Source: Pseudomonas sp. DNDY-54 (GTDB taxonomy: Bacteria; Pseudomonadota; Gammaproteobacteria; Pseudomonadales; Pseudomonadaceae). From it: a DNA stretch of 64,000 nt. This document shows positions 42,672-51,718 of the stretch, one piece after another. Both the position numbers and the translations under genes were made by a program. Position 1 is the stretch's first letter, and the number at the start of each line of letters is the position of its first letter. Location of the stretch: NCBI RefSeq assembly GCF_019880365.1, contig NZ_CP082271.1, forward strand, positions 496,001 through 560,000. The letters are read 5' to 3'. The notes under the pieces were generated by a model that was not told where the DNA came from, made no database searches, and saw only the letters and a program-made list of their open reading frames with translations.

Positions 42672-43892
42672 TCAGTAGGACGCCTGCTGGTCCTGATACT
42701 GCTGGATTGCGCGCAGCCGTTCTCGTTTAAGCGCCTCGCCCAGTTCCGCGCCCTTGTAACCCTGCTCGATCAACGGCTTCACCGGCACGCCGCGAGCGGC
42801 GTCGGCGGCGCCGCGCAGGTAATCGGTTTGAAGATCCTCATACGGTGGGTGGCCGGTGCGATCCAAGGCATCCATTTCGCAAACTGCCAGGAAATGCTCG
42901 AAGCGTTCCGGGCGTCGATAGATGTCGAAGCGTTGAAGCAGTTCGAAGAGCTCTGATGCTGACAGCGCTGCCGCCTTATTTGCTTGGGTATGAAACTCAC
43001 CGGCCAGCATGGCAAGTTCCTGGCATTCACGCGGTACCTTAAAGCGAGCGTTGATCGCTGCGATTGGTTGCAATGCGGTCTCAGCAGACTCTCGGCCATC
43101 CCCAGCTGGAGTCGTCTCGCTCAAATATTGCAGCAGGCAGGCCCAGCGCACCGGCAGCGGCTGATCTTGTCCCGCGCATTGGCGCAACACATTGAGAACA
43201 TGACTACCAATGTCGGTCCCGGATGCGTTGGGGGCCGCCGGCGAACGGCTGAACAATGAGTCGAGTTCTGGAAACAACTCCTGCAAAGCGCCGCATTCAC
43301 GGAGCGCGGTGACGAACACGTCGGGCCGCGGCTCCATAAGCGCCCTGGAAATCTCTTTCCAGCTGCGCTCCGGTGTCAATGCCAGGAGTTCGCCCGACGC
43401 GGCGAGCTGGCTCATCAACGCCAGGGTTTCGGCTGCGACGGTGAAACCGAGCTCGGCATAGCGTGCGGCAAAGCGAGCCACACGCAAGACCCTGAGCGGA
43501 TCCTCGGCGAAGGCAGGGGAAACGTGTCGGAGTTGGCGAGCGGCAAGGTCGCCCTGGCCATCGTAGGGGTCAATGAGATTGCCCTGTTGATCTTCGGCCA
43601 TGGCATTGATCGTCAGGTCGCGACGGATCAGGTCTTCCTCGAGCGTCACGTCTGGGCTGGCGTAAAAGGTGAAGCCCCCATAACCGCGGCCACTCTTGCG
43701 CTCGGTGCGGGCCAGCGCGTACTCCTCGCCAGATGTCGGGTGCAGAAATACCGGAAAATCCGCGCCGACCGGGCGAAACCCTTCCGCTTGCATGTCCTCA
43801 GCGCTGGAGCCAACCACGACCCAGTCCACTTCGGTTACCGGCCGCCCCAGCAACCGATCCCGTACTGCGCCGCCGACTTTGTAGATCTGCAT
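42672..43892 (-). CDS. cca: CCA-adding enzyme (tRNA nucleotidyltransferase) with degenerate HD domain
   Basis: Adds or repairs the 3' CCA of tRNAs. The 406-residue protein has the class II head YKVGGAVRDRLLG (5-17), the catalytic acidic pair in EVDWVV (21-26), RRDLTINAMA (90-99) and DPLRVLRVARFAARY (131-145). The C-terminal HD phosphohydrolase domain of E. coli Cca carries His255-Asp256 in RFATLCHDLGKG; here the same place reads RWACLLQYLSET, with Gln255 and Tyr256. HD phosphatase/phosphodiesterase activity is therefore probably lost, while CCA addition should be intact. ATG 43892 follows GGAGGAA. Confidence 0.93.
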   Translation of the reverse strand: MQIYKVGGAVRDRLLGRPVTEVDWVVVGSSAEDMQAEGFRPVGADFPVFLHPTSGEEYALARTERKSGRGYGGFTFYASPDVTLEEDLIRRDLTINAMAEDQQGNLIDPYDGQGDLAARQLRHVSPAFAEDPLRVLRVARFAARYAELGFTVAAETLALMSQLAASGELLALTPERSWKEISRALMEPRPDVFVTALRECGALQELFPELDSLFSRSPAAPNASGTDIGSHVLNVLRQCAGQDQPLPVRWACLLQYLSETTPAGDGRESAETALQPIAAINARFKVPRECQELAMLAGEFHTQANKAAALSASELFELLQRFDIYRRPERFEHFLAVCEMDALDRTGHPPYEDLQTDYLRGAADAARGVPVKPLIEQGYKGAELGEALKRERLRAIQQYQDQQASY

Positions 43893-43981
43893 GTGTTCCT
43901 CCGTTGCGGCGGAGGATAAACGAAAGTACCGCAGCAGCAAGCTGCGGTGGGTTCCGGTTGATCTGGCGAAACGCGCGCCGC

Positions 43982-45535
43982 TCAGATTGGCGGCAACGCC
44001 AGGTTTATCCCGGGAAATTTATTTTCGACGTCCGGCTCAACCCGCGGTGGCATGTGGTGCGTGGTGACCAACTTGTCGTCCTGCATCGACTGAAGGTGTA
44101 CGTCGAACCCCCAGAGCCTGTGCAAGTGCTTAAGCACCTCATCGGTGGAGCTGCCCAGCGGCTTACGATCGTGTTGCTGGTGGCGCAGCGTCAGCGAGCG
44201 ATCGCCGCGGCGGTCGACGCTCCATATCTGAACGTTGGGCTCACGGTTACCGAGGTTGTACTGCGCCGCCAGAAGCTCACGAATGGCGTGGTAGCCGTTC
44301 TCGTCATGGATCGCCGGGACCAGCAACTCGTCCTTGTGGTCGTCGTCGAGAATGCTGAACAGCTTGAGATCCCGAATTACCTTTGGCGACAGGAATTGAA
44401 GGATGAAGCTCTCATCCTTGAAGTTGTTCATCGCGAATTTCACCGTGGTCAGCCAGTCGCTGCCAGCGATGTCGGGGAACCAGCGCTTGTCTTCCTCGGT
44501 GGGGTGTTCGCATATCCGGCGAATGTCCTGATACATGGCGAACCCCAGCGTGTAAGGGTTGATGCCACTGTAGTACGGGCTGTCGAAGCCGGGCTGATAG
44601 ATTACGCTGGTGTGAGACTGAAGGAACTCCATCATGAAGCCATCAGTCACCAGTCCTTCGTCGTACAGATCATTGAGCAGCGTGTAATGCCAGAACGTCG
44701 CCCAGCCTTCGTTCATGACCTGGGTTTGGCGCTGTGGATAGAAATATTGCGCGATCTTGCGCACGATACGCACCACTTCGCGCTGCCAGGGCTCAAGCAG
44801 CGGCGCGTGCTTCTCGACGAAGTACAGGATGTTTTCCTGAGGTTCGGATGGGAAACGCTGGTCGCGGGTGCGCTCGTCACCTTTTTCGCCGAACTTGGGA
44901 ATGGTCCGCCAGAGATCATTGATCTGCCGTTGCAGATGCTCCTCGCGGTCCTTCTGGCGTCGACGTTCTTCCTCGGCGGAGATGGGGTAGGGGCGCTTGT
45001 AGCGATCCACGCCGTAGTTCATCAGCGCATGGCAGGAATCGAGCAGGTCTTCCACCGCATCGATGCCGTGGCGCTCCTCGCACTGCATGATGTACTGCTT
45101 GGCAAACACCAGGTAATCGATGATCGAGCTGGCGTCGGTCCAGGTGCGGAACAGGTAGTTACCTTTGAAAAAGCTGTTGTGTCCGTAGCTGGCATGGGCA
45201 ATCACCAGCGCCTGCATGGTGATGGTGTTTTCTTCCATCAGGTAAGCGATGCAGGGATCGGAATTGATCACGATCTCGTAGGCCAGGCCCATCTGCCCGC
45301 GTGTATAGGATTTCTCCGTGCTGAGGAAATGCTTGCCGTAGGACCAATGGTGATAGCCCAGCGGCATGCCCACCGAGGCGTAAGCATCCATCATCTGCTC
45401 GGCGGTAATGACCTCGATCTGGTTCGGGTAGGTGTCCAGCGCGTAGCGTTCGGCAATACGGCCGATCTCGCGGTCGTAGGCGCGGATCAGCTCGAAGGTC
45501 CATTCCGAGCCGGTGGAAATGGGCTGTCGTTTCAT
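43982..45535 (-). CDS. SpoVR/YcgB-family protein
   Basis: A 517-residue soluble protein of the SpoVR family, widespread in non-sporulating bacteria. Landmarks are EWTFELIRAYDREIGRIAERY, PLGYHHWSYGKHFLSTEK, HASYGHNSFFKGNYLF and NEGWATFWHY. The HxxYGH and HEGWAT-like runs suggest a metal site, but no activity is firmly known. It is the last gene of a prkA-yeaH-spoVR group that is kept together in many proteobacteria and linked to stress and stationary phase. ATG 45535 lies 10 bases after yeaH and follows GAGG. Confidence 0.93.
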   Translation of the reverse strand: MKRQPISTGSEWTFELIRAYDREIGRIAERYALDTYPNQIEVITAEQMMDAYASVGMPLGYHHWSYGKHFLSTEKSYTRGQMGLAYEIVINSDPCIAYLMEENTITMQALVIAHASYGHNSFFKGNYLFRTWTDASSIIDYLVFAKQYIMQCEERHGIDAVEDLLDSCHALMNYGVDRYKRPYPISAEEERRRQKDREEHLQRQINDLWRTIPKFGEKGDERTRDQRFPSEPQENILYFVEKHAPLLEPWQREVVRIVRKIAQYFYPQRQTQVMNEGWATFWHYTLLNDLYDEGLVTDGFMMEFLQSHTSVIYQPGFDSPYYSGINPYTLGFAMYQDIRRICEHPTEEDKRWFPDIAGSDWLTTVKFAMNNFKDESFILQFLSPKVIRDLKLFSILDDDHKDELLVPAIHDENGYHAIRELLAAQYNLGNREPNVQIWSVDRRGDRSLTLRHQQHDRKPLGSSTDEVLKHLHRLWGFDVHLQSMQDDKLVTTHHMPPRVEPDVENKFPGINLALPPI

Positions 45536-45545
45536 GCTGCGTACC

Positions 45546-46817
45546 TCAGCTAGCCATGCGCCGCTGGAAGAGTTCGCGGAACACCGGGTAGATGTCTCCG
45601 GCCGTCACCAATTGCTGCTGGGCGAACGAGTCACCGAAGGCTTCGGCCACCTGGTTGTATTCGTACCACAGCGCCTGATGTTCGCGAGGCGTGATTTCCA
45701 CGTAGGTAAAATACTGGACGAACGGCATGATCTGGTTGATCAGGATGTCTCGGCAGATGGGCGAGTCATCGTTCCAGTTGTCGCCGTCCGACGCTTGCGC
45801 TGCATAAATATTCCACTCGTTCGCCGGGTAACGCTCGGCCATGATTTCCTGCATCATTTTCAGGGCGCTGGAGACGATGGTGCCTCCGGTTTCCCGTGAA
45901 TAGAAGAACTCTTCCTCGTCGACTTCCTTCGCACTGGTGTGGTGCCGGATGAACACGACGTCAATCTTGTCGTAGTTCCGCTTGAGGAAAAGATACAGCA
46001 GGATGAAGAAGCGCTTGGCGATGTCCTTGGTGGCTTGGGTCATGGAGCCGGAGACGTCCATCAGACAGAACATCACCGCTTTTGAACTGGGATTGGGCTG
46101 CTTGACCAGCAGGTTGTACTTGAGGTCAAACGTGTCGAGAAACGGGACGCGGTGGATCCGAGCACTGAGCCGTTCGATTTCTTCTTCTGCCGCCTGAATG
46201 TCGGTGAAATTGGCGGGCTCTTCGAGCTTCAGCCGCGCTAACTCGGCCTTGACCTCGCGCAGCTTGGCGCGGCTACTGCCTGACAAGGCGATACGTCGCG
46301 CGTGGGCCGAGCGCAGAGTACGGACGATGTTGATGCGCGACGGGTTGCCTTCGTTGCTGATGCCCGCGCGGACCGTCTTGAAGGTGTCGGTGCCCGTGAG
46401 ATGACGCTTGACCAGATTGGGCAGCTCAAGGTCTTCGAACATGAAATCGAGGAACTCTTCCTGGGTGATCTGGAACACGAAGTCATCCATGCCCTCGCCT
46501 GAATTGCTCGCCTGCCCTGCGCCCTGGCCGCCACCGCCGCCTTGGGGGCGGGGAATTCGCTCACCCGCGACAAACTCCTTGTTCCCTGGATGGACGATTG
46601 TCTGCCGGCCACCTCGTCCGTGATGCAGGATCGGTTCGTCGATATCGCGACCGGGGATGCTGATTTGCTCGCCGTGTTCCATGTCAGTAATGGAGCGGCG
46701 TCCCACAGCCTCTTCGACCGCTTTCTTGATATGCCCTCGGTATCGCTGCAGGAATCGCTGGCGATTCACTGTGCTCTTGTTCTTGCCGTTAAGACGGCGG
46801 TCGATCACGTAACTCAT
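45546..46817 (-). CDS. yeaH: DUF444 family protein YeaH
   Basis: A 423-residue protein with an N-terminal basic region (YVIDRRLNGKNKSTVNRQRF), a Gly-rich linker (GRGGRQTIVHPG, GGGGGQGAGQAS) and a C-terminal von Willebrand A-like domain with the MIDAS motif DVSGSM (VMFCLMDVSGSMTQAT). It is the usual partner of the PrkA kinase; in E. coli YeaG and YeaH are co-expressed under nitrogen starvation. ATG 46817 follows GGAGGGG. prkA lies 123 bases upstream. Confidence 0.92.
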   Translation of the reverse strand: MSYVIDRRLNGKNKSTVNRQRFLQRYRGHIKKAVEEAVGRRSITDMEHGEQISIPGRDIDEPILHHGRGGRQTIVHPGNKEFVAGERIPRPQGGGGGQGAGQASNSGEGMDDFVFQITQEEFLDFMFEDLELPNLVKRHLTGTDTFKTVRAGISNEGNPSRINIVRTLRSAHARRIALSGSSRAKLREVKAELARLKLEEPANFTDIQAAEEEIERLSARIHRVPFLDTFDLKYNLLVKQPNPSSKAVMFCLMDVSGSMTQATKDIAKRFFILLYLFLKRNYDKIDVVFIRHHTSAKEVDEEEFFYSRETGGTIVSSALKMMQEIMAERYPANEWNIYAAQASDGDNWNDDSPICRDILINQIMPFVQYFTYVEITPREHQALWYEYNQVAEAFGDSFAQQQLVTAGDIYPVFRELFQRRMAS

Positions 46818-46876
46818 AGGCCCCTCCGGGGCCAGCTGCAGGCGCTAAGCTACAAGCTGGCCGTGCGGACTATCGG

Positions 46877-46900
46877 TTCGCGCCGGGGTCCCGGCGCGAA
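46877..46900. other. Long perfect stem-loop between prkA and yeaH
   Basis: TTCGCGCCGGG (46877-46887) pairs perfectly with CCCGGCGCGAA (46890-46900) around GT, an 11-bp, GC-rich stem. It is followed by CTTGCCGCTCAAAGCTTGCCGCTTGAAGC-like direct repeats (unit CTTGCCGCT, 46908-46933). No T run follows on either strand. It resembles a REP-type element or an RNA-stabilising hairpin and could lower yeaH relative to prkA. Confidence 0.6.
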
Positions 46901-46940
46901 GGAACGGCTTGCCGCTCAAAGCTTGCCGCTTGAAGCTGCT

Positions 46941-48863
46941 TTACTGCGATTTACGTACCCGCAGATACCATTCCGATAGCAGACGTACCTGTTTTTCGGT
47001 ATAGCCGCGCTCGACCATGCGCACGACGAAGTCGTTGTGCTTCTTCTGATCCTCCTTGCTGGCCTTTGCGTTGAAGCTGATGACCGGGAGCAGATCCTCG
47101 GTGTTGGAGAACATCTTCTTCTCGATCACCACGCGCAGCTTCTCGTAGCTGAGCCAGGACGGATTCTTGCCGTTGTTGTTCGCCCGAGCCCGCAATACGA
47201 AGTTGACGATTTCGTTGCGGAAGTCTTTCGGATTGCTGATGCCAGCCGGCTTCTCGATCTTTTCCAGCTCTTCGTTAAGCGCGGCGCGGTTGAGGATTTC
47301 CCCGGTCTCGGGATCGCGATACTCCTGATCCTGGATCCAGAAATCCGCATAGAGCACGTAGCGATCGAAGATGTTCTGGCCGTACTCGCTGTACGACTCG
47401 AGATAAGCGGTCTGAATCTCCTTGCCGATGAAGTCGACGTAGCGCGGTGCGAGGTATTCCTTGATGAAGCGTAGATACCGCTCGCGCACCTCGGCCGGAA
47501 ACTGCTCCTGCTCGATCTGCTGCTCCAGCACATAAAGCAGGTGCACCGGGTTGGCGGCGATCTCGTGCGGATCGAAGTTGAACACTTTGGACAAAATCTT
47601 GAAGGCGAAGCGAGTCGACAGTCCGTTCATGCCTTCGTCGACGCCGGCGGTGTCGCGGTATTCCTGGATCGACTTTGCTTTGGGATCGGTGTCCTTGAGG
47701 TTCTCACCGTCATAAACCCGCATCTTCGAATAGATGTTGGAGTTCTCCGGCTCCTTCAGGCGGCTCAATACGGAGAACTGAGCCAACATTTTCAGCGTGT
47801 CGGGCGCGCAATGGGCTTTCGACAGTGAGCTGTTGAACAGCAGTTTGTCGTAGATCTTGATCTCGTCAGTCACCCGCAGGCAGTACGGCACTTTGACGAT
47901 ATAGATACGGTCGATAAACGCTTCGTTGTTTTTGTTGTTGCGGAAGGTGTGCCATTCCGACTCGTTGGAGTGGGCCAGCAGAATACCGTTGTAGGGAATC
48001 GCGCCGAGGCCTTCGGTGCTGTTGTAGTTACCTTCCTGGGTGGCAGTCAGCAGCGGATGCAGCACCTTGATCGGCGCCTTGAACATCTCCACGAATTCCA
48101 TCATGCCCTGGTTGGCACGGCAGAGCGCCCCGGAGTAGCTGTACGCGTCGGCGTCGTTCTGCGGAAATTCCTCCAGCTTACGAATATCGACCTTGCCCAC
48201 CAGGGCGGAAATGTCCTGGTTGTTCTCGTCCCCCGGCTCGGTCTTGGCGATCGCGATCTGGTTGAGGATCGATGGGTACAGCTTCACAACGCGGAACTGG
48301 CTGATGTCTCCGCCAAACTCCTGCAGGCGCTTGGTGGCCCAGGGCGACATGATCGAGTTCAGGTAGCGGCGGGGGATGCCGTAGTCTTCTTCGAGAATCT
48401 GCGCATCTTCGGCCGGATTGAACAGGCCCAACGGCGACTCGAAAACCGGTGATCCCTTGATGGCGTAAAAGGGCACCTTTTCCATCAGCTGCTTGAGCTT
48501 TTCGGCGAGAGATGACTTGCCGCCACCCACGGGACCCAGGAGATAGAGAATCTGTTTCTTCTCTTCCAGACCCTGAGCGGCATGGCGGAAGTACGAGACG
48601 ATCTGGTCGATACAGTCTTCCATGCCATGGAAGTCCTCGAACGCCGGGTAGCGGCGGATCACCTTATTGGAAAAGATGCGCGACAGTCTCGAGTCGGCGG
48701 AGGTGTCGATCAGCTCGGGTTCACCGATGGCCATCAACAGGCGCTCGGCGGCGGTGGCGTAGGTTCCCCGGTCTTCCTTGCACAGGTCGAGGTACTCCTG
48801 AAGCGAGTATTCCTCCTGACGGGTTGCTTCGAATCGTTGTTGGAAATGGCTGAAAATGCTCAT
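46941..48863 (-). CDS. prkA: PrkA-type serine protein kinase (YeaG)
   Basis: A 640-residue P-loop protein: AAA-like N-terminal domain with Walker A GPVGGGKSS (about 104-112) and a C-terminal PrkA domain resembling cAMP-dependent kinases. Related YeaG is active in nitrogen starvation and stationary phase. ATG 48863 gives MSIFSHFQQRFEATRQEEYS, the normal family start, and follows GAGGTGAAG; the frame is open to 48953. The 270 bases upstream, before glpE, contain no gene and should hold a stress-controlled promoter, though no promoter is recognisable by eye. Confidence 0.95.
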   Translation of the reverse strand: MSIFSHFQQRFEATRQEEYSLQEYLDLCKEDRGTYATAAERLLMAIGEPELIDTSADSRLSRIFSNKVIRRYPAFEDFHGMEDCIDQIVSYFRHAAQGLEEKKQILYLLGPVGGGKSSLAEKLKQLMEKVPFYAIKGSPVFESPLGLFNPAEDAQILEEDYGIPRRYLNSIMSPWATKRLQEFGGDISQFRVVKLYPSILNQIAIAKTEPGDENNQDISALVGKVDIRKLEEFPQNDADAYSYSGALCRANQGMMEFVEMFKAPIKVLHPLLTATQEGNYNSTEGLGAIPYNGILLAHSNESEWHTFRNNKNNEAFIDRIYIVKVPYCLRVTDEIKIYDKLLFNSSLSKAHCAPDTLKMLAQFSVLSRLKEPENSNIYSKMRVYDGENLKDTDPKAKSIQEYRDTAGVDEGMNGLSTRFAFKILSKVFNFDPHEIAANPVHLLYVLEQQIEQEQFPAEVRERYLRFIKEYLAPRYVDFIGKEIQTAYLESYSEYGQNIFDRYVLYADFWIQDQEYRDPETGEILNRAALNEELEKIEKPAGISNPKDFRNEIVNFVLRARANNNGKNPSWLSYEKLRVVIEKKMFSNTEDLLPVISFNAKASKEDQKKHNDFVVRMVERGYTEKQVRLLSEWYLRVRKSQ

Positions 48864-49133
48864 GACTTCACCTCGGACGATGCGCGGAGCCGGTGTTGTC
48901 ATCAGGCATTCAGGTGCGGCCGATTGATCGGCCTGCGGAGTCCCCCCGAACACCTAATGGTCGAAAACCTGAGGCCGGTAGCCGGTACACGGCTTTCTCC
49001 TGTTTGGATGGCCTGAACTGAAGGATAGTTCGGATTCAACAAATTCAAGGGGCGAGGGCGGTTTTTACCGCTGCGTTTCGTCGGATGGGAGGCGCAAGGC
49101 CGCGCGATACGAGGCCTCGGAAGGCAGATTATT

Positions 49134-49463
49134 TTAGTGCGAATCGCTTGTTTCAACGTCTTGCGGGAACGTCTGGCGCCATAACTCGAACCCGCCGTCC
49201 AGGCTATAGACGTCCGAAAAACCTTGATTGGCCAGATACGCCGCCGCGCTTTGGCTGGAGTGGCCGTGGTAACAGGTCACGACGAGTGGATGATCAAGAT
49301 CCGCTCCCGCGATGAAGTCAGGCAGCGATTGGTTGTCGAGATGTGTCGAACCCGCAATGTGGCCGCTGGCGTAGCTCTGAGGGTCGCGAATGTCGACGAT
49401 CACGCCGCCTTCGCTGCGCAGCGCCTGAGCTTGCTCTGGGGTGATGCGTTTGAATTCAGTCAT
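49134..49463 (-). CDS. glpE: Thiosulfate sulfurtransferase GlpE
   Basis: A single-domain rhodanese of 109 residues. The active-site loop is CYHGHSS with the catalytic cysteine; VDIRDPQSYASGHIAGS is the family entry motif. It moves sulfur from thiosulfate to cyanide or thioredoxin. Its start overlaps the apaH stop by eight bases and follows GAGG, so it is the last gene of the lptD-surA-pdxA-rsmA-apaG-apaH string. Confidence 0.92.
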   Translation of the reverse strand: MTEFKRITPEQAQALRSEGGVIVDIRDPQSYASGHIAGSTHLDNQSLPDFIAGADLDHPLVVTCYHGHSSQSAAAYLANQGFSDVYSLDGGFELWRQTFPQDVETSDSH

Positions 49464-50280
49464 CGGTTGCCTCGCAATCGCAGCGGTACATTTCGCCGCT
49501 CTCGATATTCATCAGTGTCATGGTGTTGCCCCATACGCAGCCGGTATCCAGCGCGTAGACGTTGGGTTCGTCGCAGTGACCTTCCAACGCGGCCCAATGC
49601 CCAAAAATGATTTTGCAGCCTCGGGTTTTACGGTTGGCATGGCTAAACCAAGGCGCAAACCCCTGGGGTGCCGAGTCGAGCCCCTCCTTGGCTTGCAGGT
49701 CGAGCGTGCCGTCAGCCTTGCAGAACCGCATGCGAGTGAAATAGTTCGTGATTAGGCGTAGCCGCGGTACCCCGTGCAACTCTTTGTCCCACTTGGCCGG
49801 CTGGTTGCCGTACATGCCGTCCAGGAACGGCGGCAGCAAGGCGTCGTCACGCAGCGCATGTTCCACTTCCGCGGCGCGCCTGAGCGCTTTGGTCAATGTC
49901 CACTGCGGTGGGATGCCCGCGTGGACCATCGTTGTCTCTCGTTCCGTGTCGTGATGGATCAGCTTCTGCTGGCGCAGCCAGTCGATCAGGTCCGTTCGGT
50001 CGGGTGCCTCGAGAATGGGTGTGAGGGTGTCCGAGCGCTTCAGTCGTTCGATATTGTGCGCAACGGCTAGCAGGTGCAGATCATGGTTGCCCAGCACGGT
50101 GATGGCCGAACTGCCCAGATCACGTACGAAACGCAGGGCCTCGAGGGACTGCGGGCCTCGGTTGACCAAGTCTCCGGCGAGCCAAAGACAGTCCCGCGAG
50201 GGGCTGAAGTCGACTCGCTCAAGCAAACAGCGAAGTGGTTCGAGGCAACCTTGCAGGTCGCCGACAGCGTATGTAGTCAA
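49456..50280 (-). CDS. apaH: Symmetrical bis(5'-nucleosyl)-tetraphosphatase
   Basis: Hydrolyses Ap4A to two ADP and can decap Np4-RNA. The 274-residue metallophosphatase has GDLQGCLEPL, GDLVNRGPQSLE and GNHDLHLLA, the three phosphoesterase motifs. The start is TTG 50280, which overlaps the apaG stop as TTGA; no in-frame ATG lies nearby and relatives begin at the same place (xVYAVGDLQGC). Confidence 0.95.
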   Translation of the reverse strand: MTTYAVGDLQGCLEPLRCLLERVDFSPSRDCLWLAGDLVNRGPQSLEALRFVRDLGSSAITVLGNHDLHLLAVAHNIERLKRSDTLTPILEAPDRTDLIDWLRQQKLIHHDTERETTMVHAGIPPQWTLTKALRRAAEVEHALRDDALLPPFLDGMYGNQPAKWDKELHGVPRLRLITNYFTRMRFCKADGTLDLQAKEGLDSAPQGFAPWFSHANRKTRGCKIIFGHWAALEGHCDEPNVYALDTGCVWGNTMTLMNIESGEMYRCDCEATDD

Positions 50281-50660
50281 TGCAATGCTCCGGGCACGGC
50301 CAGCCGGAAGGGGGCGATCACGGCATCGAAGCGTTGGCCATCTTCCGCAAGCATTTGATAACTGCCTTGCATCGTTCCGACGCGTGAGGTCATCAGCGTT
50401 CCGCTGGTATAGACATGGCGTTGGCCCGGCGCGATTACCGGTTGTTCGCCAACCACGCCCTCTCCACGTACCTCCTGCACCTGACCATCGCCATCGGTGA
50501 TGATCCAGTGGCGAGACAGCAGCTGTACGGTGAGCTGACCCTTGTTTTCGATCGTTACCCTGTAGGCAAAGGCATAACGGCTTTGTTCCGGCTGCGACTG
50601 GTCGGCCAAATAAGCCGGGCTGACGCTCACGTCGATCCAGTAGCGGAGGTCCTCAGGCAT
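50277..50660 (-). CDS. apaG: ApaG protein
   Basis: A 127-residue beta-sandwich protein (DUF525 fold) with the typical runs YAFAYRVTIENKG, QLLSRHWIITDGDG and HVYTSGTLMTSRVGTMQGSY. It probably binds a pyrophosphate compound; its exact job is not settled. ATG 50660 follows AAGGAG. It lies 27 bases after rsmA and is coupled to apaH. Confidence 0.95.
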   Translation of the reverse strand: MPEDLRYWIDVSVSPAYLADQSQPEQSRYAFAYRVTIENKGQLTVQLLSRHWIITDGDGQVQEVRGEGVVGEQPVIAPGQRHVYTSGTLMTSRVGTMQGSYQMLAEDGQRFDAVIAPFRLAVPGALH

Positions 50661-50687
50661 ATTGACTCCTTGCTGGTGGGTTCGCCT

Positions 50688-51485
50688 TCAGACACGGGCG
50701 GAAAGTTGGTCTGACAATCTTACGAACGCTGCCAGGTCGAGCTGTTCCGGGCGCAGGCTACCGTCGACATTGGCCGCCGCGATGGCGTCTGCGTCGAGCA
50801 AGCCCTTTAGCGTGTTGCGCAGTGTCTTGCGGCGCTGGTTGAACGCTTGGCGGACGACCGTTTCCAGCTGACGATGATCTTTTGCAGGGTGGGGCAGCAC
50901 GTCGTGCGGTACCAGGCGGACGATGGCTGAATCAACCTTGGGCGCGGGGTTGAAGGCGCCCGGACCGACGTCGAAGAGGTGCTCAACGCGGCAGTGGTAC
51001 TGAACCATGATCGACAGGCGCCCCCAGTCACCGCCGCCTGGCGCTGCGGCCAGACGCTCGACGACTTCTTTCTGCAGCATGAAGTGCATGTCGCGGATCA
51101 GTGCGGCGTGATCGAGTAAGTGAAAGATCAGCGGCGTGGAAATGTTGTACGGCAAGTTTCCGACGATGCGCAGGCTGCCAGGCGCTTGGCTCAGTTCGGC
51201 AAAATCGAATTTCAGCGCATCGCCCTGATGCAACGAGAAATTTTCCCGCTCCGCAAACTTGTGCTGAAGGATCGGAATGAGGTCTAGATCCAGCTCGACC
51301 ACATCCAGGTGCGCACCGCTGTCGATCAAGCCTTCGGTCAAGGCGCCTTGGCCCGGGCCAATCTCCACCATGCGCTCGCCCGATTTGGCGTGGATGGCGC
51401 GAAGGATGCGGTGAATCACGCCGGCATCATGGAGGAAGTTCTGGCCGAAACGCTTTCGCGCCCGGTGTTGATAGTTATCGGACAT
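50688..51485 (-). CDS. rsmA: 16S rRNA dimethyladenosine transferase
   Basis: Dimethylates A1518 and A1519 of 16S rRNA late in 30S assembly. The 265-residue protein has KRFGQNFLHD at the N terminus, the SAM motif VEIGPGQGALTEGL and the catalytic VGNLPYNIST. Also known as KsgA. A 233-base stretch without a gene separates it from pdxA; I see no strong signal in that spacer. Confidence 0.96.
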   Translation of the reverse strand: MSDNYQHRARKRFGQNFLHDAGVIHRILRAIHAKSGERMVEIGPGQGALTEGLIDSGAHLDVVELDLDLIPILQHKFAERENFSLHQGDALKFDFAELSQAPGSLRIVGNLPYNISTPLIFHLLDHAALIRDMHFMLQKEVVERLAAAPGGGDWGRLSIMVQYHCRVEHLFDVGPGAFNPAPKVDSAIVRLVPHDVLPHPAKDHRQLETVVRQAFNQRRKTLRNTLKGLLDADAIAAANVDGSLRPEQLDLAAFVRLSDQLSARV

Positions 51486-51718
51486 GGACTGCAGTACCCA
51501 GGAGCAACGTCAAGCGAGCAGCCTGACGCTGGAAGCGAAAAGGCGTGCAGTTTAACAGGTGCAATCACCAAGGCGACTAACTGCCCAAAGGCAGGGCCGG
51601 GGGTGCTGCTAGAGAAGCAACCTCGGCCGGCGGTGCTGGTGTAGCCGTAGTGGAACCGACCCGTGTTGATCGGCCTTGTTTGGGTGGCTCGCACAACCTG
51701 TTCGAGCTCGAGCGGAGG

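Noticed and set aside
43733..45553. Very long open frame (606 codons) on the + strand
   Set aside because: It lies opposite spoVR, which has clear family motifs and a ribosome site; GC-rich codon bias keeps antisense frames open.
51416..51694. 92-codon minus-strand frame in the pdxA-rsmA gap
   Set aside because: Overlaps the start of rsmA in another frame and has Ser/Pro/Gly-rich non-protein-like composition.
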